Assembly (NCBI GenBank): GCA_035623255.1
Contig: DASPTU010000004.1
Coordinates: 49,578 to 113,577, forward strand
Reading direction: 5' to 3'
Length of the DNA stretch: 64,000 nucleotides
Source of the DNA: JAFAGX01 sp035623255
GTDB taxonomy: Bacteria; Acidobacteriota; Terriglobia; Terriglobales; Acidobacteriaceae
A model generated the notes under the pieces. The model made no database searches, had not been told where the DNA came from, and saw only the letters and a program-made list of their open reading frames with translations. The translations under genes and the position numbers were made by a program. How positions within the stretch are numbered: position 1 is the stretch's first letter; each line of letters starts with the position of its first letter. Shown piece after piece: positions 51,098 through 58,787 of the stretch.

Positions 51098-53065
51098 TTG
51101 GCACTTTTGGCCCCAGGCGTGCAATTCCCAGCTGCGTTTGAGGATAACTCTGTGATCGCAAGCGTGCCAAAACTCGCACTGAATGCAGGGGTGGCAACAG
51201 CTCCTGAGAAAGCATCCGTCAGCCAGACTGCTTTGATGGACGAATTCTCTGTGGCTCTGACGCAAGCGATACAGACCACAAATTCAACGATAGTGGCTCC
51301 TCCACAAGGTGAGCAGGCGCCTGAACAGATCCATCCTTCGCTCGGGCAAGGTAAGGGCGGTCCGAAGATCTCGCCTGGTGCTTCCGATGACGCGACATCG
51401 CAAAAGCATTCTCCGCAGGAATCTGAAGGGGCGAACACACTGGCGCAATCTTACTTGTCACCTGCAGTGTCCGTGGAAGCGCCCAAACCGGCGGTCCCGA
51501 AATCAACCAAGGCCCAAGTCATTGCTCCGGTCACAATGGCAACCGGTGTGAGCCCCAGTCCGGCTTCGATTGCCCCTAAAGTCATTCCTTCGGCCTCGCT
51601 GGGTACTTCCGATTTCATCGTTCGAGCCGTTTTGCCGTTTGTGGGGACGCCATTCACAACCTCAAGTCTCGCTGGGATTGCGACGCCTGTCACAAATGCG
51701 TCTGGCTCTCAGCCCGAAGGGTCATCACAGGAAGGGCCGCAGCGAACGCCCTCCACGACTTTCGAATTATGTACGGGCACGATCCCGGCGGATGCAGCAA
51801 CCAGCGCGACTGCTACCGATGTCAACATAATCGCCAGTAACAAAGCCACTGCACCAACATCCGGCAACGTGTCTAACGATCTCGACCGAACCAAGAACCT
51901 ACAGACCGAAACATCTTCTCTGGCTTCGCCTGCTGCTCACGGTGGAGTACCGCCAAAGTCGTCCGGAGCCCTCCCAACCGTCAAGTCGGCCGTCCTATCA
52001 CCCGGCAATTTGGGAAGCATCACTTCTGAAATGGCTAAAACCGAAAGCAGACCACAGCCTGCACTCGTTCCGCACACTTCTGTTAGCGATGTCGTATCAG
52101 GTAATCAGAAGCCGGAAACTCATGTTTCTGGGGTCACTCCGCATGTGCCAGCGCACAACTCAGTTTCTTCTGAAGACAGCGGAGAGCAGGTTCCCGCAGC
52201 GAAAACGCAGCTAACTGTCACAAAGGATAGCTCTCCAACCCCGACATTGCCGGTCGTTTCTATTCCTCAGGTTCCGAATACAAAATTCGAGGAGCCTACC
52301 CGGGTTGAGAGCACGCCAGAAGAGTCCGCAAAACCATCCGGTGTAACGACGGATCCCTCACAGCACTCAACGAAGACCGTTGCTGCTGGCGATAATTCGA
52401 AGCCCCAGAGCGAGTCTGGGTCCAGCCAGAGTGCGACGTCGTCGGCTGGAGGCCAAACTACGATTGCCACCCAGGGAAATGTCGCAGCCAAGATCACGGA
52501 CGTGTTCGCTAGCAACATGACTCAACAGCCCGTTCCTGTCCCCCACAACAAGATTGATGCGGGAATCCCCAAGAACGACGTTGGCCTGGATAAGACTGTG
52601 CTGCACGTTCCCGATGCAGATATCGCGATTGACAGACAAGCGGCAGCCACAGCCTATCCCGCCTCGCCGTTTCAGTCGGCCAAGCTGGTCGAGCGCCTGG
52701 GTCAGTCCGAATTGCGGGTAGGAATTCAGGCAGGTGAGTTTGGCAACGTGGACATTCGGACATCGATGGCCCGAAACCAATTCACTGCTGAGATTTCAGT
52801 GGAGCGGGGCGAACTCAGCAAGGTCATCGCCGCGGAGCTACCCAGCCTGCAGAATCGACTTTCCGAGCAGCGACTGCCGGTCGCCAACATCATTTTGCAC
52901 AACCAGTCTAGCGGGGGCTCTGCTGGTTTTGAACACGGGTCACGACAGAGCCAGACGCTGCAGCAGATCGCGACCCATCACAACAGTGACGAAGAAGGTT
53001 TACCTGTCGCGGCGGTTGCGGCAGAAACCAACCTCGCCACTTCGAGGCTGGATGTTCACATGTAG
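51098..53065 (+). CDS. fliK: Flagellar hook-length control protein FliK
   Basis: Starts at TTG 51098, nine bases after a strong AAGGGAGG. The 655-residue protein is mostly a low-complexity Ser/Thr/Pro/Ala-rich ruler region, with the conserved FliK C-terminal domain at about 525-620 (LVERLGQSELRVGIQAGEFG, FTAEISVERGELSKVIAAELPSLQNRL). It measures hook length and switches export specificity. The unusual length suggests a long ruler, but the internal region is hard to compare. Confidence 0.9.
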   Translation: MALLAPGVQFPAAFEDNSVIASVPKLALNAGVATAPEKASVSQTALMDEFSVALTQAIQTTNSTIVAPPQGEQAPEQIHPSLGQGKGGPKISPGASDDATSQKHSPQESEGANTLAQSYLSPAVSVEAPKPAVPKSTKAQVIAPVTMATGVSPSPASIAPKVIPSASLGTSDFIVRAVLPFVGTPFTTSSLAGIATPVTNASGSQPEGSSQEGPQRTPSTTFELCTGTIPADAATSATATDVNIIASNKATAPTSGNVSNDLDRTKNLQTETSSLASPAAHGGVPPKSSGALPTVKSAVLSPGNLGSITSEMAKTESRPQPALVPHTSVSDVVSGNQKPETHVSGVTPHVPAHNSVSSEDSGEQVPAAKTQLTVTKDSSPTPTLPVVSIPQVPNTKFEEPTRVESTPEESAKPSGVTTDPSQHSTKTVAAGDNSKPQSESGSSQSATSSAGGQTTIATQGNVAAKITDVFASNMTQQPVPVPHNKIDAGIPKNDVGLDKTVLHVPDADIAIDRQAAATAYPASPFQSAKLVERLGQSELRVGIQAGEFGNVDIRTSMARNQFTAEISVERGELSKVIAAELPSLQNRLSEQRLPVANIILHNQSSGGSAGFEHGSRQSQTLQQIATHHNSDEEGLPVAAVAAETNLATSRLDVHM

Positions 53066-53109
53066 TTTCGTAGCACAACAGAAGGAAGCAGCAGGAGGAG
53101 AACCACAAC

Positions 53110-53424
53110 ATGATCGTAAATCCACTCACAACCAACATACCGGTGTCGAAAGCCTCGACTACCGGCAATCCAACACCGGCGCAGACGGCGGCCAATGCCG
53201 AGAGCACGTTTCTGCAACTGCTCGTCACCGAGCTGCAGTCGCAAGATCCCACATCGCCGATGGACGCTACCACGATGGTGGGTCAGATGTTGTCCATGAA
53301 CCAACTGAACGAGCTGATCGCAATTAACCAGACATTGCAGAACGCCATCCCGGCCACTTCGGGAACATCGAGCTCAACCAACAACTCCTCCTCCGCTGTC
53401 CAGTCCACAACAGGAGCCCACTAA
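53110..53424 (+). CDS. flgD: Flagellar hook cap protein FlgD, short form
   Basis: A 104-residue protein with AGGAGGAG before ATG 53110. It has the FlgD N-terminal core (FLQLLVTELQSQDPTSPMDATTMVGQMLSMNQLNELIAIN). The C-terminal Tudor/FnIII-like domains of the roughly 230-residue enterobacterial protein are absent, replaced by a short Ser/Thr tail. It is needed to cap the growing hook. The last base overlaps the flgE ATG (TAATG). Confidence 0.92.
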   Translation: MIVNPLTTNIPVSKASTTGNPTPAQTAANAESTFLQLLVTELQSQDPTSPMDATTMVGQMLSMNQLNELIAINQTLQNAIPATSGTSSSTNNSSSAVQSTTGAH

Positions 53425-54677
53425 TGCCACTTTTTTCAATTCCACTTTCCGGTCTTACTGCGACTTCAGATGCATTAAATGTCATTTCCAATAACCTTGC
53501 TAACTTGAACACAGTGGGGTTTAAGGACCAGCAGGCCAATTTTCAGGATTTGTTTTATCAAACCCTGGGCACCACCGGTGCCGGAGACCCCGTCCAGCAA
53601 GGCGCTGGGACGGAAGTCGGATCGATCTCTACCGACTTCGGCAACGGAGACTTGCAGACCACAGGCGTTCCGACCGATGTTGCAATCACGGGCAATGGAT
53701 TCTTCGTGACCCAGAATGCAACCGGCGCGACCGAGTTCACCCGTGCCGGGAACTTCACCGTGAATGCTCAAGGACAACTTGTCACGCCGGAGGGCCAGAA
53801 CGTTATGGGCTATGCGGCCGTCAATGGCGTTATCAATGCGGGACAGGGTCTCACCGCACTTCAGATCGGACAGGGGCAGATCAGTCCACCGGTCGCTACT
53901 GCCACGATGCAGCAGCAAACTAATCTCGACGCGAGCGCAGCTGTCGGGACCCAGTACTCGACGCCACAGACAATCTATGACTCTCTCGGCAACTCGCACG
54001 TGTTGACCTACACCTTCACCAAGACCGGCACGAATACCTGGGGGTATCAGATCACGTTGCCGGCCGCCGATACCGGAGGTGCCGGCGCTCCCACGGTCGT
54101 GAATCAGGGCACGCTAACATTCGACACCAACGGCAATCTGATCAATCCAGCGGCCAATATTGCGGGCATCGCCATCAACGGACTAGCTGACGGCGCTGCC
54201 AACTTAAACCTGACTTGGGACGTATTCGGGCCCAACAACACGTCGCTTTTGACGCAACTCGCGGGACAAAGCACCACAACGACCACCAATCAGGATGGCT
54301 ACGCTAGCGGCACTTTGCAGAGCTATTCCATCGACGCAAATGGCGTGATCCAGGGTCAGTTCAGCAACGGCCAAGTACAGGCAGTCGGGCAAATTGCTCT
54401 GGCAAGCTTCGCCAACAACCAAGGATTGCAACTGGTAGGAGGAAACAGCTACGCACCGACACTCGGTTCCGGGCAACCAGTCATTGGGGCTCCGGGCGCC
54501 GGCGGACGGGGCAGCTTGACTGGTGGCGCCTTGGAGTTATCCAACGTGGATATCTCCGCTGAATTTACGCAACTGATCGTGACCCAGCGTGGCTTTGAGG
54601 CAGATGCCCGCGTCGTAACGACGTTCGACAGTGTAAGCAACGACACAATTAATCTGCAAGCCACGCCCGGCAACTAA
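53424..54677 (+). CDS. flgE: Flagellar hook protein FlgE
   Basis: A 417-residue protein with the axial-family N-terminus (SIPLSGLTATSDALNVISNNLANLNTVGFK, quoted in part: NVISNNLANLNTVGFKD), the GNGFFVTQN and FTRAGNFTVNAQGQLVT signatures, a FlgE-like middle domain, and the C-terminal ELSNVDISAEFTQLIVTQRG helix motif. It polymerises into the hook under FliK and FlgD control. It is the last gene before the terminator at 54711. Confidence 0.95.
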   Translation: MPLFSIPLSGLTATSDALNVISNNLANLNTVGFKDQQANFQDLFYQTLGTTGAGDPVQQGAGTEVGSISTDFGNGDLQTTGVPTDVAITGNGFFVTQNATGATEFTRAGNFTVNAQGQLVTPEGQNVMGYAAVNGVINAGQGLTALQIGQGQISPPVATATMQQQTNLDASAAVGTQYSTPQTIYDSLGNSHVLTYTFTKTGTNTWGYQITLPAADTGGAGAPTVVNQGTLTFDTNGNLINPAANIAGIAINGLADGAANLNLTWDVFGPNNTSLLTQLAGQSTTTTTNQDGYASGTLQSYSIDANGVIQGQFSNGQVQAVGQIALASFANNQGLQLVGGNSYAPTLGSGQPVIGAPGAGGRGSLTGGALELSNVDISAEFTQLIVTQRGFEADARVVTTFDSVSNDTINLQATPGN

Positions 54678-54710
54678 CATAGTCTGGCGTTAACGCATGA
54701 TTAGAAGCGC

Positions 54711-54738
54711 CGCGAACGTGCTCAACCTCACGTTCGCG
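54711..54738 (+). terminator. Terminator hairpin after flgE
   Basis: A perfect 10-bp stem CGCGAACGTG / CACGTTCGCG with an 8-base loop, extendable by AGCGC/GCGCT across a one-base bulge. It is followed by a T-rich but interrupted tract (TGTTCTATTCTTCTTCT). It likely ends the first flagellar structural operon. Confidence 0.75.
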
Positions 54739-54881
54739 AGCGCTGCTGTTCTATTCTTCTTCTAATCGTGTCTTTGCGAGCGGACATGTACGACTGACTC
54801 CCTCAAATCCGAAGTTGCTGATTTCCAACCCCTAACCCGGTCGCGCTGACTCCACACAGCCGAGTCCAGGTACGTCTCCGC

Positions 54882-54895
54882 GGTCGGTGAATTGC
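54882..54895 (+). promoter_or_regulatory. Weak sigma54-like element upstream of fliN
   Basis: CGGTCGGTGAATTGCAT has GG and GC ten bases apart and a good TTGCAT, but its -24 half is poor. The start would be about 100 bases before fliN. The CTAGGCA palindrome of the other two promoters is not present. Confidence 0.3.
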
Positions 54896-55008
54896 ATTCG
54901 CAGCCTTGAGCTTCGTACGCGCTGCTGTAGTGCTCCGTTATCACACCGTGGTGTCAGCTGCCTGCGAAGCCCGTAAATGTTTCTCAGATCCCGAATGGAA
55001 AGGACGCA

Positions 55009-55302
55009 ATGGAGGCAGCAGTTCAACCTGCAAAGGAGGCAAGGCCGGCGCAGCCGCCACAAAAGCCGGAGATGGATCCCGCCGTGTTGTATGGCTGGCT
55101 ACCTTGTCAGTTGTCGCTGGAAGTTCCGGTCACGCGCTTCTCGGTCGGAGATTTGTTGCGTCTCAAAGAGGGATCGATCGTCGAAACCGCCTGCCATTAT
55201 GCCAGTGATGTGCCGCTGCGGGCGAACGGTCTTCTCATCGGCTGGACCGAATTCGAAGTCATCGGAGTTCGTCTGGCGGTACGCATTACGGAGTTCGCAT
55301 GA
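55009..55302 (+). CDS. fliN: Short FliN-type motor switch protein
   Basis: A 97-residue protein: a Pro/Ala-rich lead of about 30 residues and a SpoA domain (LEVPVTRFSVGDLLRLKEGSI, then LLIGWTEFEVIGVRLAVRITEFA). It is shorter than usual FliN and its NGLLIGWTEFEVI strand differs from the common GEVVVVDGxxG. With the FliY-like protein at 39433 it gives two FliN paralogues. It overlaps fliO by four bases. Confidence 0.85.
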   Translation: MEAAVQPAKEARPAQPPQKPEMDPAVLYGWLPCQLSLEVPVTRFSVGDLLRLKEGSIVETACHYASDVPLRANGLLIGWTEFEVIGVRLAVRITEFA

Positions 55303-55802
55303 TCGAAGCCAGAAAGGATACTGTCGGGTCGTGGAAACCAGGGCCGAAGCCGAACGTCGTTGACACCTGCGTCAAAACCAGGAAGAGCACTCCACGTAAA
55401 GTCAGCGCCTTACCACAGGCTAATCATCTTGTGCCAGCGGTACCCGCCGGCGATGCGTGCGCCCCGGCAAATCCTGGAAATGATATCCCCCTGCCAACAA
55501 TTTTCGCAGCAGGTATAAGCCGGGAAGCGAACTCGGGCAATTGGCTTGTCCGTGCCCTGAGAGCAGTATGGCACGGGCTCGGCAAAGGTCTCAGGTCACA
55601 CCAACCGAAGAAGCGGCTGCGTGTCTGTGAGACCGTTTCACTTGGAGAAAAGCGGTTCGTCGCGGTGATTCAGGTGGACGGCGAGCAATTCCTGGTCGGC
55701 GGATCGTCCAGTTCAATCTCAACGCTGGCTCACTTGGACAGGCCGCGGGAGTTTTCTGAAGTCTTCGCCAACCGCTATCAACAGGATTGTAGCCAGGCAT
55801 GA
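55299..55802 (+). CDS. fliO: FliO-like flagellar export protein lacking an evident membrane helix
   Basis: A 167-residue protein in ATGA overlap with fliN and fliP. Its C-terminal half has the FliO pattern (KRLRVCETVSLGEKRFVAVIQVDGEQFLVGG). FliO normally has one membrane helix before this domain; here the only weakly hydrophobic stretch is NWLVRALRAVWHGLGKGL, which is amphipathic. The N-terminal 80 residues are Pro/Lys-rich. The assignment rests on this motif and on the position between fliN and fliP. Confidence 0.75.
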   Translation: MIEARKDTVGSWKPGPKPNVVDTCVKTRKSTPRKVSALPQANHLVPAVPAGDACAPANPGNDIPLPTIFAAGISREANSGNWLVRALRAVWHGLGKGLRSHQPKKRLRVCETVSLGEKRFVAVIQVDGEQFLVGGSSSSISTLAHLDRPREFSEVFANRYQQDCSQA

Positions 55803-56638
55803 GAAATCCCTCGCCATGCAAACTACGAGCCGTGTTCCTGACGCTCTTCATGCTCTCGGGCATGAGATCGTTTGCAGCCCCGGACGTCGCCATCACCGCG
55901 ACAGCTCCGAGTCCACAACCGACACTTTCTTCTCTCCCCAATTCTCTGCCTTTGGAAGAGTCACCGCCGCCTGAATTCGATACAAACGAAATTCACATCA
56001 CAGGAGTCGGCCAAGGATCGCTTCCCTGGACAATTATCGTCCTGCTCACTCTGCTCACACTGATTCCCTCCCTGCTGTTGTGCATGACTCCATTCGCACG
56101 GCTTTTAGTGGTTTTTCATTTCCTGCGACAGTCACTCGGTCTGCAAACCACGCCGACGAATCAGACTCTAATTGGACTTGCTCTGGTACTCACGTTCTTC
56201 CTGATGCAGCCCGTGGGGGCAAACATCTACCAGAGCTCGATCGCGCCTCTGCAGAGCGGCCACATCTCAGCTCTGGAGGCACTAGAGCGCGGGTCTGGGC
56301 CGATCAAGCACTTCATGCTGCACTACGCGCACGAGAAAGATGTGGCGTTGTTTGTCGATTTGGCCAAGGATCCCAGGCCCAGAACTCCCAATGACTTGTC
56401 GATGCGAGTTTTGATTCCCGCATACATACTCTCGGAGCTGAGGACTGGCTTTCAGATCGGGACCGTTTTGTTTTTGCCGTTTTTGGCCATCGACATGATT
56501 GTGGCTTCCATTTCGACTTCGGTCGGCATGCTGCAGTTGCCGCCAGTCGTCATCTCCACTCCGATCAAGCTCATGCTTTTCGTGATGGTAGATGGCTGGA
56601 ACCTGTTGATTGGATCGCTAATGAGGAGTTTCAGCTGA
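55799..56638 (+). CDS. fliP: Flagellar export gate protein FliP
   Basis: A 279-residue protein with a signal peptide, a Pro-rich periplasmic spacer, and the FliP core: LTLIPSLLLCMTPFARLLVVFHFLRQSLG (quoted in part), PTNQTLIGLALVLTFFLMQP and the C-terminal GMLQLPPVVISTPIKLMLFV. It forms the export gate pentamer with FliQ and FliR. Confidence 0.95.
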   Translation: MRNPSPCKLRAVFLTLFMLSGMRSFAAPDVAITATAPSPQPTLSSLPNSLPLEESPPPEFDTNEIHITGVGQGSLPWTIIVLLTLLTLIPSLLLCMTPFARLLVVFHFLRQSLGLQTTPTNQTLIGLALVLTFFLMQPVGANIYQSSIAPLQSGHISALEALERGSGPIKHFMLHYAHEKDVALFVDLAKDPRPRTPNDLSMRVLIPAYILSELRTGFQIGTVLFLPFLAIDMIVASISTSVGMLQLPPVVISTPIKLMLFVMVDGWNLLIGSLMRSFS

Positions 56639-56645
56639 GGAGATT

Positions 56646-56915
56646 ATGCCAGTAGAAATCGCGGTAGATCTCGGGCGCGGTACCATGCGCGAGGTTTTCT
56701 TGATTGCGAGTCCGATTCTGGCGCTCGCGGTTTTGGTGAGCTTGCTGATCAACATCGTGCAGGTATTGACCTCGCTTCAGGAAACCACGATTTCAGCAGT
56801 GCCCAGGCTGCTGGCGGTAGGAACCGGCGTTTTCTGTCTGATGCCATGGATGTGGCGGCAGATGTGTCACTTTACGTTGCAGTTGCTGTCGGATTTTCAT
56901 CCGTACTTGCGTTGA
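56646..56915 (+). CDS. fliQ: Flagellar export gate protein FliQ
   Basis: An 89-residue protein with two membrane helices and the motif LLINIVQVLTSLQETTIS. Normal size and place between fliP (7-base gap) and fliR (3-base gap). Confidence 0.95.
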   Translation: MPVEIAVDLGRGTMREVFLIASPILALAVLVSLLINIVQVLTSLQETTISAVPRLLAVGTGVFCLMPWMWRQMCHFTLQLLSDFHPYLR

Positions 56916-56918
56916 AAC

Positions 56919-57686
56919 ATGGAGATTTCGCTGATAGCAATTCTCGGCGCGGTGCTGGCCATTGGGCTGCGGATCTCGGGCCTGATGTTGTTCGCGCCGT
57001 TCTTCGGGAATGTGGCGATTCCTCCGCGCATGAAGATCGTGTTGGTGATAACGATCACGGCGGCCCTGTACCCGGTATTTTCCCAACGGCTTCACATCGG
57101 CCCGCCCGCCCAATGGCCGCTTCTGATTGGCCGCGAAATGGTGATCGGGATCGGTATGGGTTTGGCTACCAGCGCAGTCTTCGAAGGTGCACGCGTCGCG
57201 GGACAGGTGCTGAGCGTACAGATGGGCTATTCGTTGGTCAACATTCTCGATCCCAACACTGCGGTCGAGAGCACGGTCGTCGCTCTGTTTCACGAAACCA
57301 TCGCGATGTTCATCTTCCTGGCACTTGGCATTCACCACTGGATTCTGCGAGCAATCGCGAACAGCTTTGAATACCTGCCGCCAGGAGCCGCACCGATAAA
57401 TCCGATGTTCACCCGAACTTTGCTGCATGAAGGCGCGGCGATTCTCGAGGTCGGAATTCAATTGGCCGCGCCGGTTTTGGCAGCGACGTTACTGATCGAC
57501 GTATTGCTGGCCTTGTTGGGCAAGGCATCGCCGCAGATGCCTTTGATGTTATTGGGGCCGGCGGTGAAAAGCATGTTGGGGGTTCTGGTGCTGGCGGCCG
57601 CGCTCAATTTCTGGCCGCGGCTGTTCGACCGATATTTTTCGCAATCGATCGCGTACACCGAGCAGGTGCTGCGCTTGGCTCATTAA
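56919..57686 (+). CDS. fliR: Flagellar export gate protein FliR
   Basis: A 255-residue, six-helix membrane protein with the family motifs LRISGLMLFAPFFGNVAIPP, REMVIGIGMGLATS and VLAATLLIDVLLALLGKASPQM. It completes the FliPQR gate. flhB begins at the next base. Confidence 0.95.
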   Translation: MEISLIAILGAVLAIGLRISGLMLFAPFFGNVAIPPRMKIVLVITITAALYPVFSQRLHIGPPAQWPLLIGREMVIGIGMGLATSAVFEGARVAGQVLSVQMGYSLVNILDPNTAVESTVVALFHETIAMFIFLALGIHHWILRAIANSFEYLPPGAAPINPMFTRTLLHEGAAILEVGIQLAAPVLAATLLIDVLLALLGKASPQMPLMLLGPAVKSMLGVLVLAAALNFWPRLFDRYFSQSIAYTEQVLRLAH

Positions 57687-58763
57687 ATGGCTGATTCGAG
57701 AAAAACAGAAAAGGCGACACCGCAACGCAGGAAGAAAGCACGCGAGCGAGGGCAAGTTGCGCGCAGCCGCGAATTCTCGAACGCGTTGGCGTGGGGCGGC
57801 GCCATCGCGATCGTCGTTTGGCAGATCCCCGCGGTGACGCGGCAGTGGCGCGGATTGCTGCAAAGCTCACTTGATCTGTCCCTGCGCGAGCCGCTGACTT
57901 CAACTAGTCCGATTTTCTTCTGGACTGCCCTTGGGGTTCTGCGGTGGATCGTTCCGGTTCTGGCGACGGCTTGGGTGCTATCGCTATCCGGCGGCATGGC
58001 ACAAGGCGGATTGGTTTTTGCGGCTGAGGCGCTGGTGCCAAAGCCAGAGAGATTAAACCCAATCGGAAAGCTGAAGCAGATGTTCTCGCTGACGGGCCTT
58101 AGCAACATTTTGAAATCCTTGCTGCCCTTTAGTGTGATTGTTTGGATCGGAATCTCGACCATCTCCGGCGCCTGGCAAAACGTGCTTCAGGCGTCGGGTT
58201 TGGCAATTCCCGCTTATGCCAGTTTTGTGCTCGGCACGATTTGGAAGCTCTGTTGGAAATCTGGCCTGGTGTTGATCACGTGGGCCGGCGTGGATTACCT
58301 GCTGGTCTGGCGAAAGCTGGAAGGCGACCTGAAGATGTCGCGCGAAGAGCTGCGAGAGGAAGGCAAGCAGACAGAAGGTAATCCGCTAGTCAAGGGACGC
58401 ATTCGTCGGCTCCAACGACAACTGCGTCGCCGCCAGATGTTGAAGGACACGGAAAAGGCGAGCGTAGTTGTAACGAACCCGACGCACTTCGCGGTTGCGC
58501 TGAAATACGAAATGGATATGGAAGCGCCCATCGTGGTTGCGAAGGGACAAAATCTGCTCGCGCAGGAGATCAAGGAGGTCGCTCGCTGGCACGGTGTGCC
58601 GATCATGGAGAATCCGCCGCTGGCGCAGGCGCTATATCGAACCGTTGAAGTTGGGCGACAGATTCCGGCACCGCTCTATAGCGCGGTGGCGGAGATTTTG
58701 GCTTTTGTGTTCAAGGCACAAGCTCAGGCTCGACAACAGGCGAACCGGGGTGTGACACGGTAA
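57687..58763 (+). CDS. flhB: Flagellar export switch protein FlhB
   Basis: A 358-residue protein with four helices and a cytoplasmic domain that carries the autocleavage site N264-P-T-H267 (VVVTNPTHFAVAL). The N-terminal EKATPQRRKKARERGQVARS is typical. Self-cleavage switches export from hook to filament substrates together with FliK. Confidence 0.96.
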   Translation: MADSRKTEKATPQRRKKARERGQVARSREFSNALAWGGAIAIVVWQIPAVTRQWRGLLQSSLDLSLREPLTSTSPIFFWTALGVLRWIVPVLATAWVLSLSGGMAQGGLVFAAEALVPKPERLNPIGKLKQMFSLTGLSNILKSLLPFSVIVWIGISTISGAWQNVLQASGLAIPAYASFVLGTIWKLCWKSGLVLITWAGVDYLLVWRKLEGDLKMSREELREEGKQTEGNPLVKGRIRRLQRQLRRRQMLKDTEKASVVVTNPTHFAVALKYEMDMEAPIVVAKGQNLLAQEIKEVARWHGVPIMENPPLAQALYRTVEVGRQIPAPLYSAVAEILAFVFKAQAQARQQANRGVTR

Positions 58764-58787
58764 TGCGAACTCACGAGTGGATCGCGA

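Larger units (their letters stand above)
54678..55008. other. Gap between the flgE and fliN operons
   Basis: 331 bases with no credible gene. It holds the terminator hairpin at 54711-54738, a weak sigma54-like element at 54882-54895, and an AAAGGA ribosome site before fliN at 55009. Confidence 0.6.
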
